Below the pieces are notes generated by a model. The model saw only the letters and a list, made by a program, of their open reading frames with translations, was not told the DNA's origin and did no database searches. Shown in pieces: positions 45,665 to 58,116 of a stretch of DNA of 64,000 nt; the stretch's first letter is position 1, and the number at the start of each line of letters is the position of its first letter. The position numbers and the translations under genes are program-made. This DNA comes from Camillea tinctor (lineage: Eukaryota; Ascomycota; Sordariomycetes; Xylariales; Xylariaceae): contig MU394070.1 in NCBI GenBank assembly GCA_022578605.1, positions 62,001-126,000 on the forward strand. Reading direction: 5' to 3'.

Positions 45665-48600
45665 ATGGATCCTTCTTCGCAGGATAGTGACAATTCAGCC
45701 ACCCCATCTCCCACCGATACGCGACAGCCTCCTAGTCGACGCGATACTAGAGAATCCAGAGGGGATGAACCTGTCTCTGAGAGCTACCAGTCTGCCGAGA
45801 CTGTGCGCAGAAGACCCGATCTTTCTTATGGTGTGTCTTATTCGTCAAACTATAATCTACCATCTATAGCTCCTCAGCCAAAAACTCTATCTTGTTCCCC
45901 TCCCCTGTTGGTTGTTGCTATGTCTTCTTTTATGCGAGGCTAACCCTACTCTTCTTTCTAAGGTACCCTACAAACACCTCCACCTCCCAGTAGCAGCCAG
46001 TTCTTGGGCGAACCCACAACCCATGATCGCTCTCATTCGCGAACCGGTGGTCAGGCACTTCGTTCTCCTATCCAATCCTCCGACCGCGGCAGACAACGAC
46101 CCAGGAAGCCCGCCATGCCCCGCCGCACCTCATCTAGTGCTCAAGCACCACACCGAGGAGCAATCTTCTCGACCGACGACGACCCCAACGAGGTAGAAAA
46201 CGATGCTGTCTCACGACAGCAAACCTTGCCTACGTACAGCAGTGACTCGGGAAGACAGTCGTCCACCATGCGACGGCGAACCATGGCTGCGCCCGCTTTG
46301 CCACGCGTAAACTCTAGCCGTAGCACCGGCCCCGAAGACGATGGTATTGCAGAACGATCAGAAGAAGATGACCTGCCAACCCCCATGCCACGGGCTGAAC
46401 CCCACGAGGAGTCTATCCTACAAGATGCGCCTGCCATCACTGACGCGCTTGATGACGAGGATGACGACGACGACGCCCTGAGTGATGCTGAGAGCTTTAC
46501 TTTAAAGGATCGTCAACAGGCCATCAATGAGACACATCCCTTCGGTATCAGGATATGGAAGCCGGCCCTGTACAAGAAAGATCGATCCGTTCAGAAGACG
46601 GCTGAGGGAGACATTCATTCGTCTCCCGGAGGCAGGGTGAGTAATTGGTTGTTATTCTTCAATATAATATGGACCTTGGCCTTTGGTTGGTGGATGGCTA
46701 CTTTTGCAGCCCTGGGTGCGACCGCCTGCTTCGTATTCGCCGCTGCTCCTAGTGGGAGAGAATACGGTCGTGTACTATGGGGGTTGGCAGGTTATATGTT
46801 CTACCCTTTTGGCAAGTTTGTGCGACTCGAACAGGACGAGGCCTACTTAGATGAGGATCAAGGAGAAGGACGGAGCATCAGTGAGTATGAACAATGGCAA
46901 AGCGGTGACCTAGAATACGGACGCCTTTTCTTTGGACCTGAATCGCGAAATCGCTCCCTTGTCGGCCGGTCACGGAGGAGCATCGACTCGGAGCCTAGTG
47001 AGACCGATAGCCTCCTTGGCCGTTCTATGCGCTATGAATCTACTGCCGAAGATCCCGTCCCGCGACTGAAGCGACGACTGTTCGGTAGGGGACAGTGGAA
47101 CATTGGTCGAGTCATATTCTTTATATTCTTCTGGGGACTCATTACTCCATCGCTGCTTATTGTCTCTGCCATATGTTGGTTGCTCGTGTTTTGGATCCCT
47201 ATGGGCAAAGTCACCAATCTTCTCTTTGACCATCTGAGAAGACATCCACTAGCATTATCTTTCGAGTCGGATATCGCCATCGCTAGAACTTCTGATGGCC
47301 CGCATTCATCCATCCTCCTCTGCACGTACAGAGCTGTTGGCTCTAAGTACTGGAAGTATACCGTTGATGGAACCAACATTTTCCTCATTAATCTCATGGC
47401 CGTCGTCATGTTTGTTATTCTTGACTGGCTAGTTCTAGACGGCATTCTTCACCTTGACAACTTCTTAACCTCGCCAGGTTTCTTGTTCGTGGCTGGCCTG
47501 TTCTCCATCATTCCTTTAGCATATTTCATCGGCCAAGCTGTGGCTTCCATCTCAGCTCAGTCTTCAATGGGCCTCGGCGCGGCAATCAACGCCTTCTTTT
47601 CGACGATAGTGGAAGTTTTCCTTTACTGCGTTGCTCTGAAGGATGGCAAAGGACAGCTTGTTGAAGGTAGTATAATCGGTAGTATCTTTGCAGGCATCCT
47701 GTTCTTACCGGGATTGTCAATGTGTTTTGGTGCCATCAAACGTAAGACACAGCGTTTTAACGCCAGGTCAGCCGGCGTGACCTCGACGATGCTACTGTTT
47801 GCTGTTGTGGCAGCATTCGGGCCAACCCTCTTCTATCAGATATACGGCACGCACGAACTACGATGTCAGAGCTGTACCGAGTTTGAGAACAACAGTGAAA
47901 GAGATTGTCGTCGTTGCTATTATTCACAAGTGCCGGCCTTAGATGATCGATTCTATATCGAGGCGGTCCGCCCCTACTGTTATATGGCAGCTATCCTGCT
48001 CTTCTGCTCCTATATTATTGGCTTATGGTTTACCCTCCGAACCCATGCTGCGGTTATTTGGAACGTTGAAGTTGATGAGAAAAAACATGAGGAACAGCAA
48101 CATAATCCATCCCGCATCCATGAGACACGGAACATCGGAGAGGCCACTGGAGCCGATATTCGCGATAGCAATCTATATAAGCGCATCCTAGGCCAGTCAT
48201 TGAGACAGGTTGGTCTTCCAAATGAAGGAGAGCATCCGTCAAGAGTGCCTCCGAATGGTGCTACTCAGACGCCTCACATGGTCCCTCCTAAGAGTAGTGG
48301 CAGTGGGGATGCGGATAGCATACGCTCTCACGTCAACATTCCAGGTTTCTCGGACATTGATAATAACAATCTCGTTCGCGGTGTGACTGAGTTGGCCGCC
48401 ACGGCAGCTGCTATTGCCGCCCGTGACGCCCGAGGTCAACGTCGTGTTTCTAACCAGCCTTCCAACGTAGGGGCCGGTACGTCGGCAACAAGGCCTACGC
48501 CTATTCGTACAAGTACGTTTCCCGCCATGGAAGAAGCCGCGGAGAATGCCCAAGCCGCGCCTGGTGGTCATGATGCCCCCAACTGGAGTCGTATGAAGAG

Positions 48601-49273
48601 TTCAATCATCTTAATGGGCGCTACCGTTCTGTATGCTATTGTAGCCGAGATTCTAGTTGATACCGTTGATGTGGTGCTCGACAATTATGCTATCGATCCG
48701 AAATTCCTGGGTATTACCCTTTTCGCTTTGGTACCTAATACCACGGAGTTTTTGGTAAGGCCTGATTCATTCCATTCAGCGAATTCGCATCATGTTATTA
48801 TTTACAAGGGCTAACTATTACAGAACGCTATTTCGTTCGCCATGAATGGAAACATCGCGCTATCGATGGAAATCGGCTCGGCATACGCTTTGCAGGTGTG
48901 CCTACTACAAATCCCCGCGCTAGTCTTCTTCTCAGCTGTGTACCCCATCGAACCGCAGGGCGACAACACGGACCCTATCCACTGGACCTTCAGCCTGCTC
49001 TTCCCGCAGTGGGACATGGTGACGGTGATTCTGTGTGTCTTCCTCCTGAGCTACATGTACGGCGAGGGGAAGAGCAACTACTTCAAGGGCAGCATCCTGC
49101 TCCTCACCTACCTCGTCGTCATCATCGGTTTCTATTTCTCGGGATTTACCGACGAGTACGGCGTTGGCGCCTCGCGTTTCGATACCCTCGGTACGGATGG
49201 CACGTGGAGTAGCTACAAGACGATTGGCAAGAGGGCGAATGCGCCATCCTTTCAGGTTGGAGTAGATATATAA
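45665..49273 (+). CDS. VNX1: Vacuolar cation/H+ exchanger, Vnx1 type (CaCA superfamily)
   Basis: A vacuolar-membrane antiporter that exchanges cytosolic cations for lumenal protons. Budding yeast Vnx1 moves Na+ and K+ and is related to Ca2+/H+ exchangers. Three exons (45665-45830, 45963-48754, 48824-49273) join in frame to 1135 residues. Introns are 132 nt (GTGTGT donor, GCTAAC branch) and 69 nt (GTAAGG donor, CTAAC branch). The start context is GCCATGG. A long hydrophilic, Ser/Arg-rich N-terminus (about 1-270) precedes many membrane helices. The two signature repeats are visible: GAAINAFFSTIVEVFLY (E606) and ALVPNTTEF followed by NAISFAMNGN (E984); the second is split by intron 2. A loop near residues 690-715 has paired cysteines (CQSC and CRRC). 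A second long hydrophilic region, about 740-880, separates the two halves. Ion specificity cannot be read from sequence. Confidence 0.92.
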
Positions 49274-50778
49274 ATTAAAGGAGCGGAAAGAAAGTACGAT
49301 GCGAAAGTAAAAGAAGGGAAGGAAAAAGAAAAATAATTATTCAAGGTCGGATCTTTTAACGAGGCCTTAAACCTATCTACGTGCTGTAGAAGACGCATAA
49401 GACTAATAGAAGATGGAATGGAAGGGGAATATGGGATAACTACTAATTTCCATGAATATCATCATCGATCGGTCTTTGGAAGGAATAAAATGGTGGTTTG
49501 AGTCATAATCTCATGATGTTGTTGTTTTTTTGCTAGGGTTTCTTTTCCATGCCCCCCTCCCCTATCTTCTTGCTTTGTGCTTGTTTTGTTGTTTTGAGTT
49601 TGGTACACTTGACATATTATATATATACTCCTATGCGCATATGATTTTTTTTTTGGAGTTTTGCTTTTTAGTTCGATTGCTTGTTAATTTACACAATATA
49701 AATCAAGGATAAAGGATAGTGTTCCTTTTTTTTCCTTTGCTTTTCTTGATGTTAGTATACATCTGTTTTTACTAAACGGCATGGCAGAGGGGATGGTTAA
49801 ATTGTCTTTTTTTTTTCGTTTTTTCTTTTTTTCCTTTAGTAATTTTTTACATATGGAGTCTTGGGGTTAGCGATAGGAATAGGGTTAAGTATGAGGGTGC
49901 TTCGAAGATAGTTGGTGAGAGAATGAACTGGTGGTAGTAGAAAGAGGAAAGATTAAGAAGGGAAGGAGGGGAGAGAGGAGATAGAAGAGGAAGAGAAAGA
50001 GAAAGCAGATGATGGGAATTCCCGTGAACCATTGAGAGGGAAATATAAAATACAATATATATATATCTTTATTTATTTCATGACTACCTAGGTACCTAAC
50101 CTAACTACCCGCACCTCCTAGCTTAGAGCTTACCTTTGAAAAGCTGAGGGGGTTATAAGGCGAGAGGAAGCGTTGATAGTATGCATGTTCTAAGGACAAG
50201 CCGAGGTTGGTATGTGTTCTGTATACCTAAATCTAGAACTTATATACACGAGTGTAGGGCGTTTACCTAAGGTTAGGAGGTTGGCAGGTAGGCGCTGTTG
50301 ATAGAGAGTTAGATACGGATAAGGGGGGCTAGATTGAACTTAACTTAGGTTAGATGAGTAGGTAGGTAATGAACCTATTAACCAGAGATATATTGCTTAG
50401 GAACGACTTCTTGTTTATCATTTGATTACTTATCAAGATAGTCGAGACCCTTAATACTCAATATGTTTGTAAAGACGGTTGGCCGTGGAATAGACTAACC
50501 TACACTACACCACTTCGATATCCCGTTGATGCATACCAGACCATAACCTACCCTGACCTATATAATGATAGCTAGCATCCAATCCATAGCTTAATGAACT
50601 ACATCGAGTTTAAAAATAAAAAAACCGAAACATATTACCTCTTCCCCAGCCCCTTTCCTCTATCCTTGCGAATGCATATATACGCTCTGAGCTAACGTGC
50701 AAGAGCGGTACCACTTTTGCTTTATATCTAACCTAGCCCCCCTTCTCCCCTTCGTTAGTCCGTAGTATAACCTCCTTA

Positions 50779-50916
50779 TCCTATACCTATCCCCCTATAC
50801 CTATCTCCCTACCCCCCTATCCCCCTATCCCCCTACCTCTATCTCTACCTAACCGACTTACACCCAACCTAACCTACCGTGATCATCTAAACCCACACTC
50901 CCCCCCCCCCCCCCCC
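50779..50916. repeat. (CCCCCTAT)n-type tract and 17-nt poly-C run
   Basis: Repeated CCTATCCCCCTA-type units are followed, after a short mixed segment, by a poly-C run at 50900-50916. It is part of the C-rich plus strand downstream of VPH1. Confidence 0.75.
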
Positions 50917-51144
50917 TCCCTCGTCCCCCAACCCACATCTCCCAAGCCCACCTCCCCCTCACACATAAACTAAATTATCCCCTTAGACCAAGTATCCCAC
51001 ACACAACAAACAAGTAATCACACATAAAAACAAGCATCACACATAAAAACAAAAGAGTTCACCAATCCAAAAACCCGTATAACATAGATATAATTTCCGA
51101 TTAGTATTTCGTAGCAACCTACTTTATACTCATACAATGTTCTC

Positions 51145-51205
51145 TCCCTTTCCCTCACCCTTACCCTTTGCCCTTACCCTTACCCTTCCCCTTTGCCCCT
51201 TCTCT
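51145..51205. repeat. CCCTTA/CCCTTT hexamer tract
   Basis: Repeated CCCTTA, CCCTTT and CCCCTTT units. On the minus strand this gives several GGG runs with short spacers (GGGTAAGGGTAAGGG), a potential G-quadruplex in the probable 3' UTR or 3' flank of VPH1. Confidence 0.75.
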
Positions 51206-51341
51206 TTCGATCTCCCCCCTCCCCCCTTCACCCCCTCCAACCCCAATCCATCATCCGATGATCTATCTGCTTTATCTTTTCTACGTCCACATGTATATAT
51301 ATATATTTCTTATTATTCCCAACAAACCCCAAAATTTCAAA

Positions 51342-51359
51342 CCCCCCCCCCCCCCCCCC
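51342..51359. repeat. Poly-C run (18 nt)
   Basis: A homopolymeric C run 138 bp past the VPH1 stop codon in the transcribed direction; it would read as poly-G in that transcript. Length accuracy is uncertain. Confidence 0.75.
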
Positions 51360-51496
51360 TCTGAAAACAGGAAGGGAGGGCGGAAAGGGAGGGATGAAGA
51401 GTGGGGGGGACAAGAGATAGATAAGGGGGGGAACAAGGGAGAGAGAGCAAACAAACAAACAAGAAAACCCCAAAAAACAAAATTGCAAATTCAAAT

Positions 51497-54374
51497 CTAC
51501 CCTCTAAACTCAGCCAGCCCATCGTCCTCTTCCAGCATCGTAACAAACGAGAAAGGGGTGAACATGTGTCCTGCGAACTCGGCGTACTTGGACTGGGCCT
51601 CAACCCACTGTAGACGGAGAGAGTGCAACTATGAGACCCCAGATATGTTAGCAGGAATACGCAATATACGTTGAACCAAGTTTGCAGTGGCAAAGGGGGA
51701 GGGAGGAGGGGGGAAGGAAAGGAAAAGAAGGGGGGGGGGGAACTCACCATAGCGCTACACCCCTCCATAGCGATCAGAATTGCACAGCTCAAGAAGAACC
51801 ACAGCCAGAACATGACCACGATGGCGATAACCCCCACGACGCCAGGCCGGGTGAGCGAGGGACCGAGGGTCATGTCCCACAGCACGACGCTGAGCTGCTG
51901 GTGCGCGAGGGAGAGGGCCCACAACCGTAGGTACGACGCCGTGTGCGACACGCAGTTGAGGCAGAACTCGATGGTGTGGATGACCTGGTGGATCATGACC
52001 TCGCTGAACTCGAACTCCTCGTGCTCTTCATCATCATCGTCCGCGCCTCCGTGGCCGGCGAGCATGGCCACGCCTTCGCCGTCGTCGTCCGTGTCGATGC
52101 TGTGGCGTCCGAGGCCGTTGCCGTTGCCGTTACCGTTGCCATGTCCGTCGGCGTCTTCGTCGTCTTCGAGCGCCGAGACCCTAGCGCGCTCTCCTATGCC
52201 GCGGTAGCCCTTCGCGCGAGCCCGGTTGTGCTCCCAGCGGAGGTAGAACGGCTTAAGGAAGAGAAGGATGGGCACTTGCACGAAAGCGATCAGCAGCAGC
52301 AGGATCTGCACTGTCTTCTGCCCCCGGTAGAGCGGTATGTCGAGCGTCATCGGCTGCAGGAACATATAGATAAGCATATTAAGGAGTCCGGGGGGCTGCG
52401 TGTCGGCCGTGGTCCAGTCGATGGACCACTTGTAGACGATGCAGATGACTAGGTAACCGAAGATAGCCTGGAAGAAGATCATGCCAGGCACGAAGTTGCC
52501 CCAGATGTCGATCGGTTTCTTGAAGTGCCTCGCGTTGAAGTACGAAAGACAAAGCGAGTAGGTCATGTGCGCCCAACCGAGAATGATAGACATCTTCATC
52601 TTGTAGCTGTTGGTGAACAGGAGGTCATTCTCAGCACCGTGCCACATCCAGTCGAGACCGAACGGGTAGCGTCCGTCGCCCTTCAGTTTGGCGGTCAGAG
52701 GCTCACCCTGCTTCCAGCCTTCCGGAACATCCCACTCCCAGGCGCTGTCGAACAGGGTCAGGGACTTGGAGAAGGCATCGTTGTAGATAAGACCAGTAAA
52801 GAGAGAGAAGACAGCCATGACCAGAGCGATGTAGCGACCATAGTAAATCATAGCGAACAGCTCGAAAGTGACCTTCTTCAAGGGCTTCTCCCAGTAGATC
52901 ATAGCCAAGGCGGCGGACAACATGATAACGGCGTGACCAAAGTCACCAAACATGACAGCGAACAGGAAGGGGAATGTAACAATAGCCGGCAGGGCCGGAT
53001 TGACTTCTTGGTAGGTGGCCGTACCGTAAGCGTTGATGATAGTCTGGAAGGCCTCGGTGAACTTGTTGGTCTTCAGGTAGGTTGGCGGAGTCTTGTTTGT
53101 CCGAATTTCGTTGATGATGGATGAAACCGAGAGACCTGCTCGGTTGGTTACATCCTGGAGTGTAGTCCGGATACGGGGCAGGTCGTTAGTAGGACACCAG
53201 CCCTCGGCGATGAGAGTTCGGCGTTGCTTGTCGAACGAAAACAGGTTCAGCGTCTGGTAGGCAGCCTTCTCCTTGGTGATCAAGACCATCCAAGCGGCCA
53301 ACGACTGTCCGATCTGGGTGAGCTCTGCGGTGAGAGTCTGCTGGGTGTTGTGCAGGACGTTCTGGACGTCATTGAGACGCGCGTTGACCTCGTGCATCTG
53401 GTCGCGGCGAAGGTCCGTGTTCTCGTCGACACTGTAGATATCCGCACCCATCGACTCGGAAATCCGGCGAATCTTAGCTAGAATCTCCTTGCCGTGAGCG
53501 AAGATGACGAAGACGTTCTTGTTGATAGCTTCGTTGTTGGACGGGTCGATGAGAGGCTCGGGGATCTCGGACTGGTTCATGTAGAGGTTACCGCGGAGGG
53601 TTCTCCACAGGATGCGCTCGAAAGCAGCGACGCGATCGCGGTTGATGACTCCGGCAACGAAGCCGATGTTGATGCTCGAGAAGGAACGCTCGACCTCGGC
53701 GCCCTGATGGTGCTGCTCAACATCCTGGAGAAGGGGGGCATCGTCGTCCTCGGTGGAAGCGCGAATCTCGTCCACGTTGCCGTGAGCGCGATCGAAGAAG
53801 CCACCAGCCTCGCGAAGAACCCACCGCCACTCGGTCAATTCGACTTCGCGCTTCTTCAAGGTCTCGTAGCTGTCGTTGAGCTGGAAGATGCGTTGCTCGA
53901 GGCTCTGGCTGCGCTCGGCAAGCTCGTCGATCTCGGTGGTGGTAGGGGGGGCGAGGGTCTCGACGTCAAGATCTAGCTTTCGTAGAGGGACGTTGGCCTT
54001 TTCCATCTGGGCGTGGAAGTAGCCTGACAGGTCAGTTCGCGATGAAGGACGTTAAGGGGAAGAGGCGGCTGGCGCTTGGACACTTACGGAGTTGGCGTTC
54101 GACATTATCGAGTCTTCGGATCTCCTGTGTGAAGGTTCTTTGGAATGCGCTTACGCCGCCGTTGAGCTGCCATTAGAAGTTAGCATACATAACTATATAT
54201 AAAGGTGGATGATAGAGAGATGATAGGTAAAGTAAGAAAACATACATCGCGGAATTGGACCAGTCCAAGTTCTCCCAGGGCGTTGACGCATTCGCGACCG
54301 ATTTCATTGGAGATGTATAACTGCACCATGCTCATGTCCGCCGAGCGGAACATGGACTGTTTTGCCGGAGCCAT
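51497..54374 (-). CDS. VPH1: V-type H+-ATPase subunit a (Vph1)
   Basis: The large membrane subunit of the Vo sector. It forms the proton half-channels against the c-ring and the stator link that acidify the vacuole. Four exons (54374-54246, 54166-54088, 54023-51748, 51628-51497) join in frame to 871 residues, a normal family length. Introns are 79, 64 and 119 nt, all GT..AG; the last has a GCTAAC branch. The start is ACCATGG. The N-terminal MFRSADMSMVQLYI and LGELGLVQFRD motifs are diagnostic. The cytosolic half is followed by multiple membrane helices, ending in TASYLRLWALSLAH, whose arginine (R769) is the essential proton-path residue. The last exon supplies LHSLRLQWVEAQSK and FAGHMFTPFSF. 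A Gly/Asn repeat (HGNGNGNGNG) sits in an acidic cytosolic loop. Filamentous fungi generally have one such gene, so it may serve both Vph1 and Stv1 roles. Confidence 0.97.
52115..52140. repeat. (GTTGCC)n coding microsatellite in VPH1
   Basis: Hexamer units inside the VPH1 coding region encode the alternating Gly-Asn run in the loop before the last membrane helices. Multiples of six keep the frame, so length variation would be tolerated. Confidence 0.75.
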
Positions 54375-56101
54375 GGTGATGATGGCTCCCCAGCGTAAAG
54401 CAGGTAGTCGATGCGATGGGGGTTTTTTGGTTGATGACGAGGCCAGAAATTGGTAAGGGGACTTGAGAGGAAGCTCGGGAAAGGTTCAAGCTTGAAATGC
54501 AGGTGAAAGGATATGCACAGCCACAAAGTTCGTAACTTAGGTAAGTGGATACTACTACAGGCAACTTATGTGGCTTGAACTAAAAAAAAAGTCGAAGTCA
54601 CGAGGTAGATACTTAGGTACTCCACTTCCACATGCATGCCCCCTGATGAGGTCATTCTAACCTAAGAAATCTGTACTACGTAGGTAGGTCTCTATAACGG
54701 CCAAATTTATATATACCTACCTACCTACCAGGCCTTACTCCAACCCCCATCCCCATCCCCTTTCTCCTCGGAGAAAGCCTAAACCAGCACACAAAGCAAA
54801 GTACCCAAACCAAATACTCGTAGGTTATATATCTCGCATCAATACATCATCCGCTGGGTAGTAAGTCAAGTCGGGCTTAAAGGCACAAGAAGACAGACAG
54901 GCTGCAAGTATGTAATTAATATCGAGTTACATTCGCAAGCCATGAGAAACCGAAAAAACGAAAAAACAAAACAAGAAAACGGGAATAAGAACAAGAAAAG
55001 AAGAAAAGGCGATCGACAAGGCATACCAATCGATATCCAGCAAAAGAATGGCGTGCTTCGTACTCCCTTCTTCAATCTTCCATGCCCTTCTCTTCTCTCA
55101 CTCAATATCCTCATTTCCATAAATCCAGCTTCGCCAATTTATCCCGAATAACGCGCTTAACCATAATATCCCATTTCCCCCTTTCACGTAGATAAACCTA
55201 CCTACTCACCTAACCTCGATTCAAAAAGAAAAAAAAATACGTTTAAACCCAAAGTTGATCATCTGAATAGTAAATAAATCAATTAAGAGCTGCCAACTAG
55301 TAATAATAGTAGAGATAGATAGATAAAAATCATCTTAGGGAGGTTAGATAAATAGTCCAGAAGCAAAATCCCGTTCTCCCCCCAATAATATATTGTTATA
55401 CATTGTATACAGATATCTTCCCCCCAAAAAGCAATCCCATCTCTTCCATCACCACTAGAAACTGGGGATGTTAAATCCGAGAAAGGGGGACTCGACTCAG
55501 CTATACGAAGGAAGAAAAAAAAAATCCATTCCAATGGTTGCTTTATATTGAACCATTCCATCTTTCTTTCTTTCTTTCCCATCCTTCCTTTCTTTTCCTG
55601 TCCCCCTTTCCCCCTCCCTTATTTTTATGCGATTTTCTGATATCGATGTCCTTGACGAAAGAGACGGAATTAGAAAAAAATTTCAAAAAATCTAAGCCAT
55701 GTCCGTCAATTCTTCCCGTTCAATCGAACAATCAATCTAATCCGTTGTGATGCTTCTTCTCCCGAAAACATAATAATTGACAAACGCTGTTTAGAACCGT
55801 TCATTTCATGAAAGTTTTTTCGTATCGTTGGAGAAAAAGAAAATCGGGAGGATAAGAAGCACTATGCAACGCTGCTAATCAACGGGAAGCCGAAAACAGA
55901 TAGAAAAAAAATGCCAACAATAGTAATGAGGAAAGAAAACTACCCCCCAAGTGCGCCAAAATAAATGTATTTTAAAAAACCAAACTCATGTTGTGCCGCA
56001 GCTGGGGTATAATTCTTTTTGGTCCTCTCTTTTCTTTTCAAACAATGTGGTAAATAGAATAAAGAATACAGTCCAAGGTAAGGATTACGCAAGTATGCCA
56101 T
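54375..56101. other. Intergenic region: VPH1 promoter and 3' flank of the F-box-like gene
   Basis: No supportable gene. It contains TACCTA/TAGGTA motifs (54535-54545, 54605-54620, 54678-54730), A-rich and T/C-rich tracts (54940-55020, 55560-55620) and AT-rich DNA toward the F-box gene end. Confidence 0.6.
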
Positions 56102-58116
56102 CTACAATGCTCTCTGGAACATGTAGGCACCGTACATGCCACCTACCTCGGCCCTTGCAACGGGTACCTTGCGCATGCCCCAGTACGATGCGCCCATCTT
56201 CCAGGAACGCAAGCCGGAGTCGCGCCTCTCCGACCCTTGAAGCCGGACGAGCCAAGCCCGGCTGCTGAAATCTCGGACGGTCCAACCAATCTGGTGAAGA
56301 GCCGGCCACTTCGACAGCCGCTGGTATAGCTCCTCAGCGATCTCGACAACTTCAAGGGGTGCGGAGGACCGTTGCATAATCGACGTGTCGCGACTGAACA
56401 ACTCGTTGAGGTTGAGTTCAGACGGTAGGTAATCAGAAAGGTCAAGGTATTTCAGTGTGCGCGGAGTCTGTGTCCATTGCGCAGTGGCATTGCTGTTGTC
56501 ATTCTCATCGGGCGTGAAGAGTCCGTGGATATCTTTAATGGCTAATCTTCGCCCTAGAGAGAGTTCCTCCAAGTGCTTCATCAACGGGCGCAATAGGTCA
56601 ATGTGAGCTGGCGCCATCCGGCTCCCCTTTAAGCTAAGAGAGCGCAGGGTCGAAGGCAGCACTGGAATCAGCTTCTTCAGGTCATCCTCGTCTAAGAGTT
56701 GGTGGCTTCGAGCGTCGGTCGCCACGCTTAAGTATACCAAGTTCCTAGCTGCTGGGTGGTTCGTGAGAAAGTCAATCACAACATCAGACGTCAGCAGCTT
56801 GCACTTGGCCAAGTTAAGATGGGTAAGTCTGGCCGTGTGCGGGATCGACATGAGAGCCGCATTGGTGATGCGGGTACCTGCGACGTCCAAGTGCGTCAGG
56901 TTCCCAAGTCGGGGTAGTAGAGTCTCGTACACGGACGAGGGAAGGATAATGCATTTGTGCAGAGATAGTCGGGTGATGGTCAAGGTGTGTGGCCAGTCTG
57001 AGAGGAGGATCGATTGGAAAGCCTCTTTGAATTTCGGCGAAGAGCATCCGCAGAAGTCTACTCCTTGCAACTGCTCAAGCCCGAAGAACAACTTTCGTAG
57101 AACCTTGGCGTCGATATCCCTGTCGATATGCTCCTGTGCTAGGAACTCGCGCAGGTATGGGGTGAGCTCGAGGCACTGCAGCAATGTCTCGGCAGTCAAG
57201 TTTTGGGTAGTGGCTCGCTCGCTATCGGTCGAGAACATGGCGGTTGGGTTGAAGTGGCTGAAGTCTAGACGTCGTACGATGGTTCCCAACTCCTGGTTCA
57301 CTGAGACATGGCTCAGAAACTTGCGGAAGATCCTCGAGTGGGGGATGGTGATGTTCCTGTAGAGGGCATTGAGCGTGGCCGAGTGCAGCGTTCTGGATGT
57401 CATTAGCATCGACATCAAGTCTACGTTGCGGGCCGAGATCCCATTAGGGGGAACATCTAGTACAAGGTGATCAATGATTTGGTCTAGTGAGGATGGTTAG
57501 CATAGGCCCAGCCTCCCCAGCCATTGAAAGACGGATTGGAATTCAACATACTTAGAATTTCTGTAGGCAGCCTCTCGATGAGAGATTGGCCCGGGTGAGG
57601 TCGCTCTGGATCTTTGGTCTTCGGGGCAGGCGTAGGGGTCGACCATACAATTTTGAAGGTCTGTAGGTCTCCAAAGCTCCTGCTAGCCAGTCTCCCCCTG
57701 ACGTCTATCTGCTTCCAGCCCCGGAAGCTGTCCGCAGCAACAGCCGGACACCAACCACCATGCAGCCTGCTGTTTGGCTGTGTCAATGGTGGCATGAATT
57801 GCATGCTGGGCTTCAAGGTTGTGGTGGCCATGGCCAAACCTGGTGAGCCTGGTGGTGATGAGGGCTGGTCTTCCACAGCCTCTTCCAATACCTCAGAGTA
57901 AGATGAAACCTTAGTGCTAGTGAAGGTTTGAGCTAGGTTAGTCTCTCGAACAGATGAGAAAGATGAGCGACTAGAGTTTTCGGAGGAGGAGGGAGTGAGT
58001 TGCTGGAGGTGGTGGGAGCCGTCCATGTTGGAGTACGGAGGGTTGTTTTTAAGCTGGTCAAGCTGGCTCAGTCCGGAAGCAGGAGGCGTTGTTAGCTGCA
58101 GAGCCGACAAAGTCAT
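56102..58116 (-). CDS. F-box-like / leucine-rich-repeat protein
   Basis: Possibly a substrate adaptor for an SCF ubiquitin ligase; the partner and target are unknown. Exons 58116-57552 and 57483-56102 join in phase across a 68-nt intron (GTATGT donor, GCTAACC branch, CTAG acceptor), giving 648 residues. The frame extends 19 codons further up to a TTG, but ATG 58116 (A at -3) is the first ATG. Residues 1-175 are Ser/Pro-rich. An F-box-like segment follows at about 178-235: LIERLPTEIL, then NQIIDHLV across the splice junction, then LMTSRTLHSATLNALYRNI. The C-terminal half carries irregular leucine-rich repeats (LTHLDVAGTRIT, LTHLNLAKC, LRSLSLKGSRM, LKYLDLSDYLP). The splice junction falls inside the F-box, which supports the model. 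The F-box is divergent, so the fold assignment is probable rather than certain. Confidence 0.8.

Larger units (their letters stand above)
49274..51496. other. Convergent intergenic region (VNX1 / VPH1)
   Basis: No supportable gene. The left half is T-rich with a TATATA stretch (50055-50070) and TACCTAGGTA motifs (50083-50106, 50340-50370). The right half (about 50640-51360) is strikingly C-rich and G-poor on the plus strand, so it is G-rich in the direction of VPH1 transcription. Confidence 0.6.
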
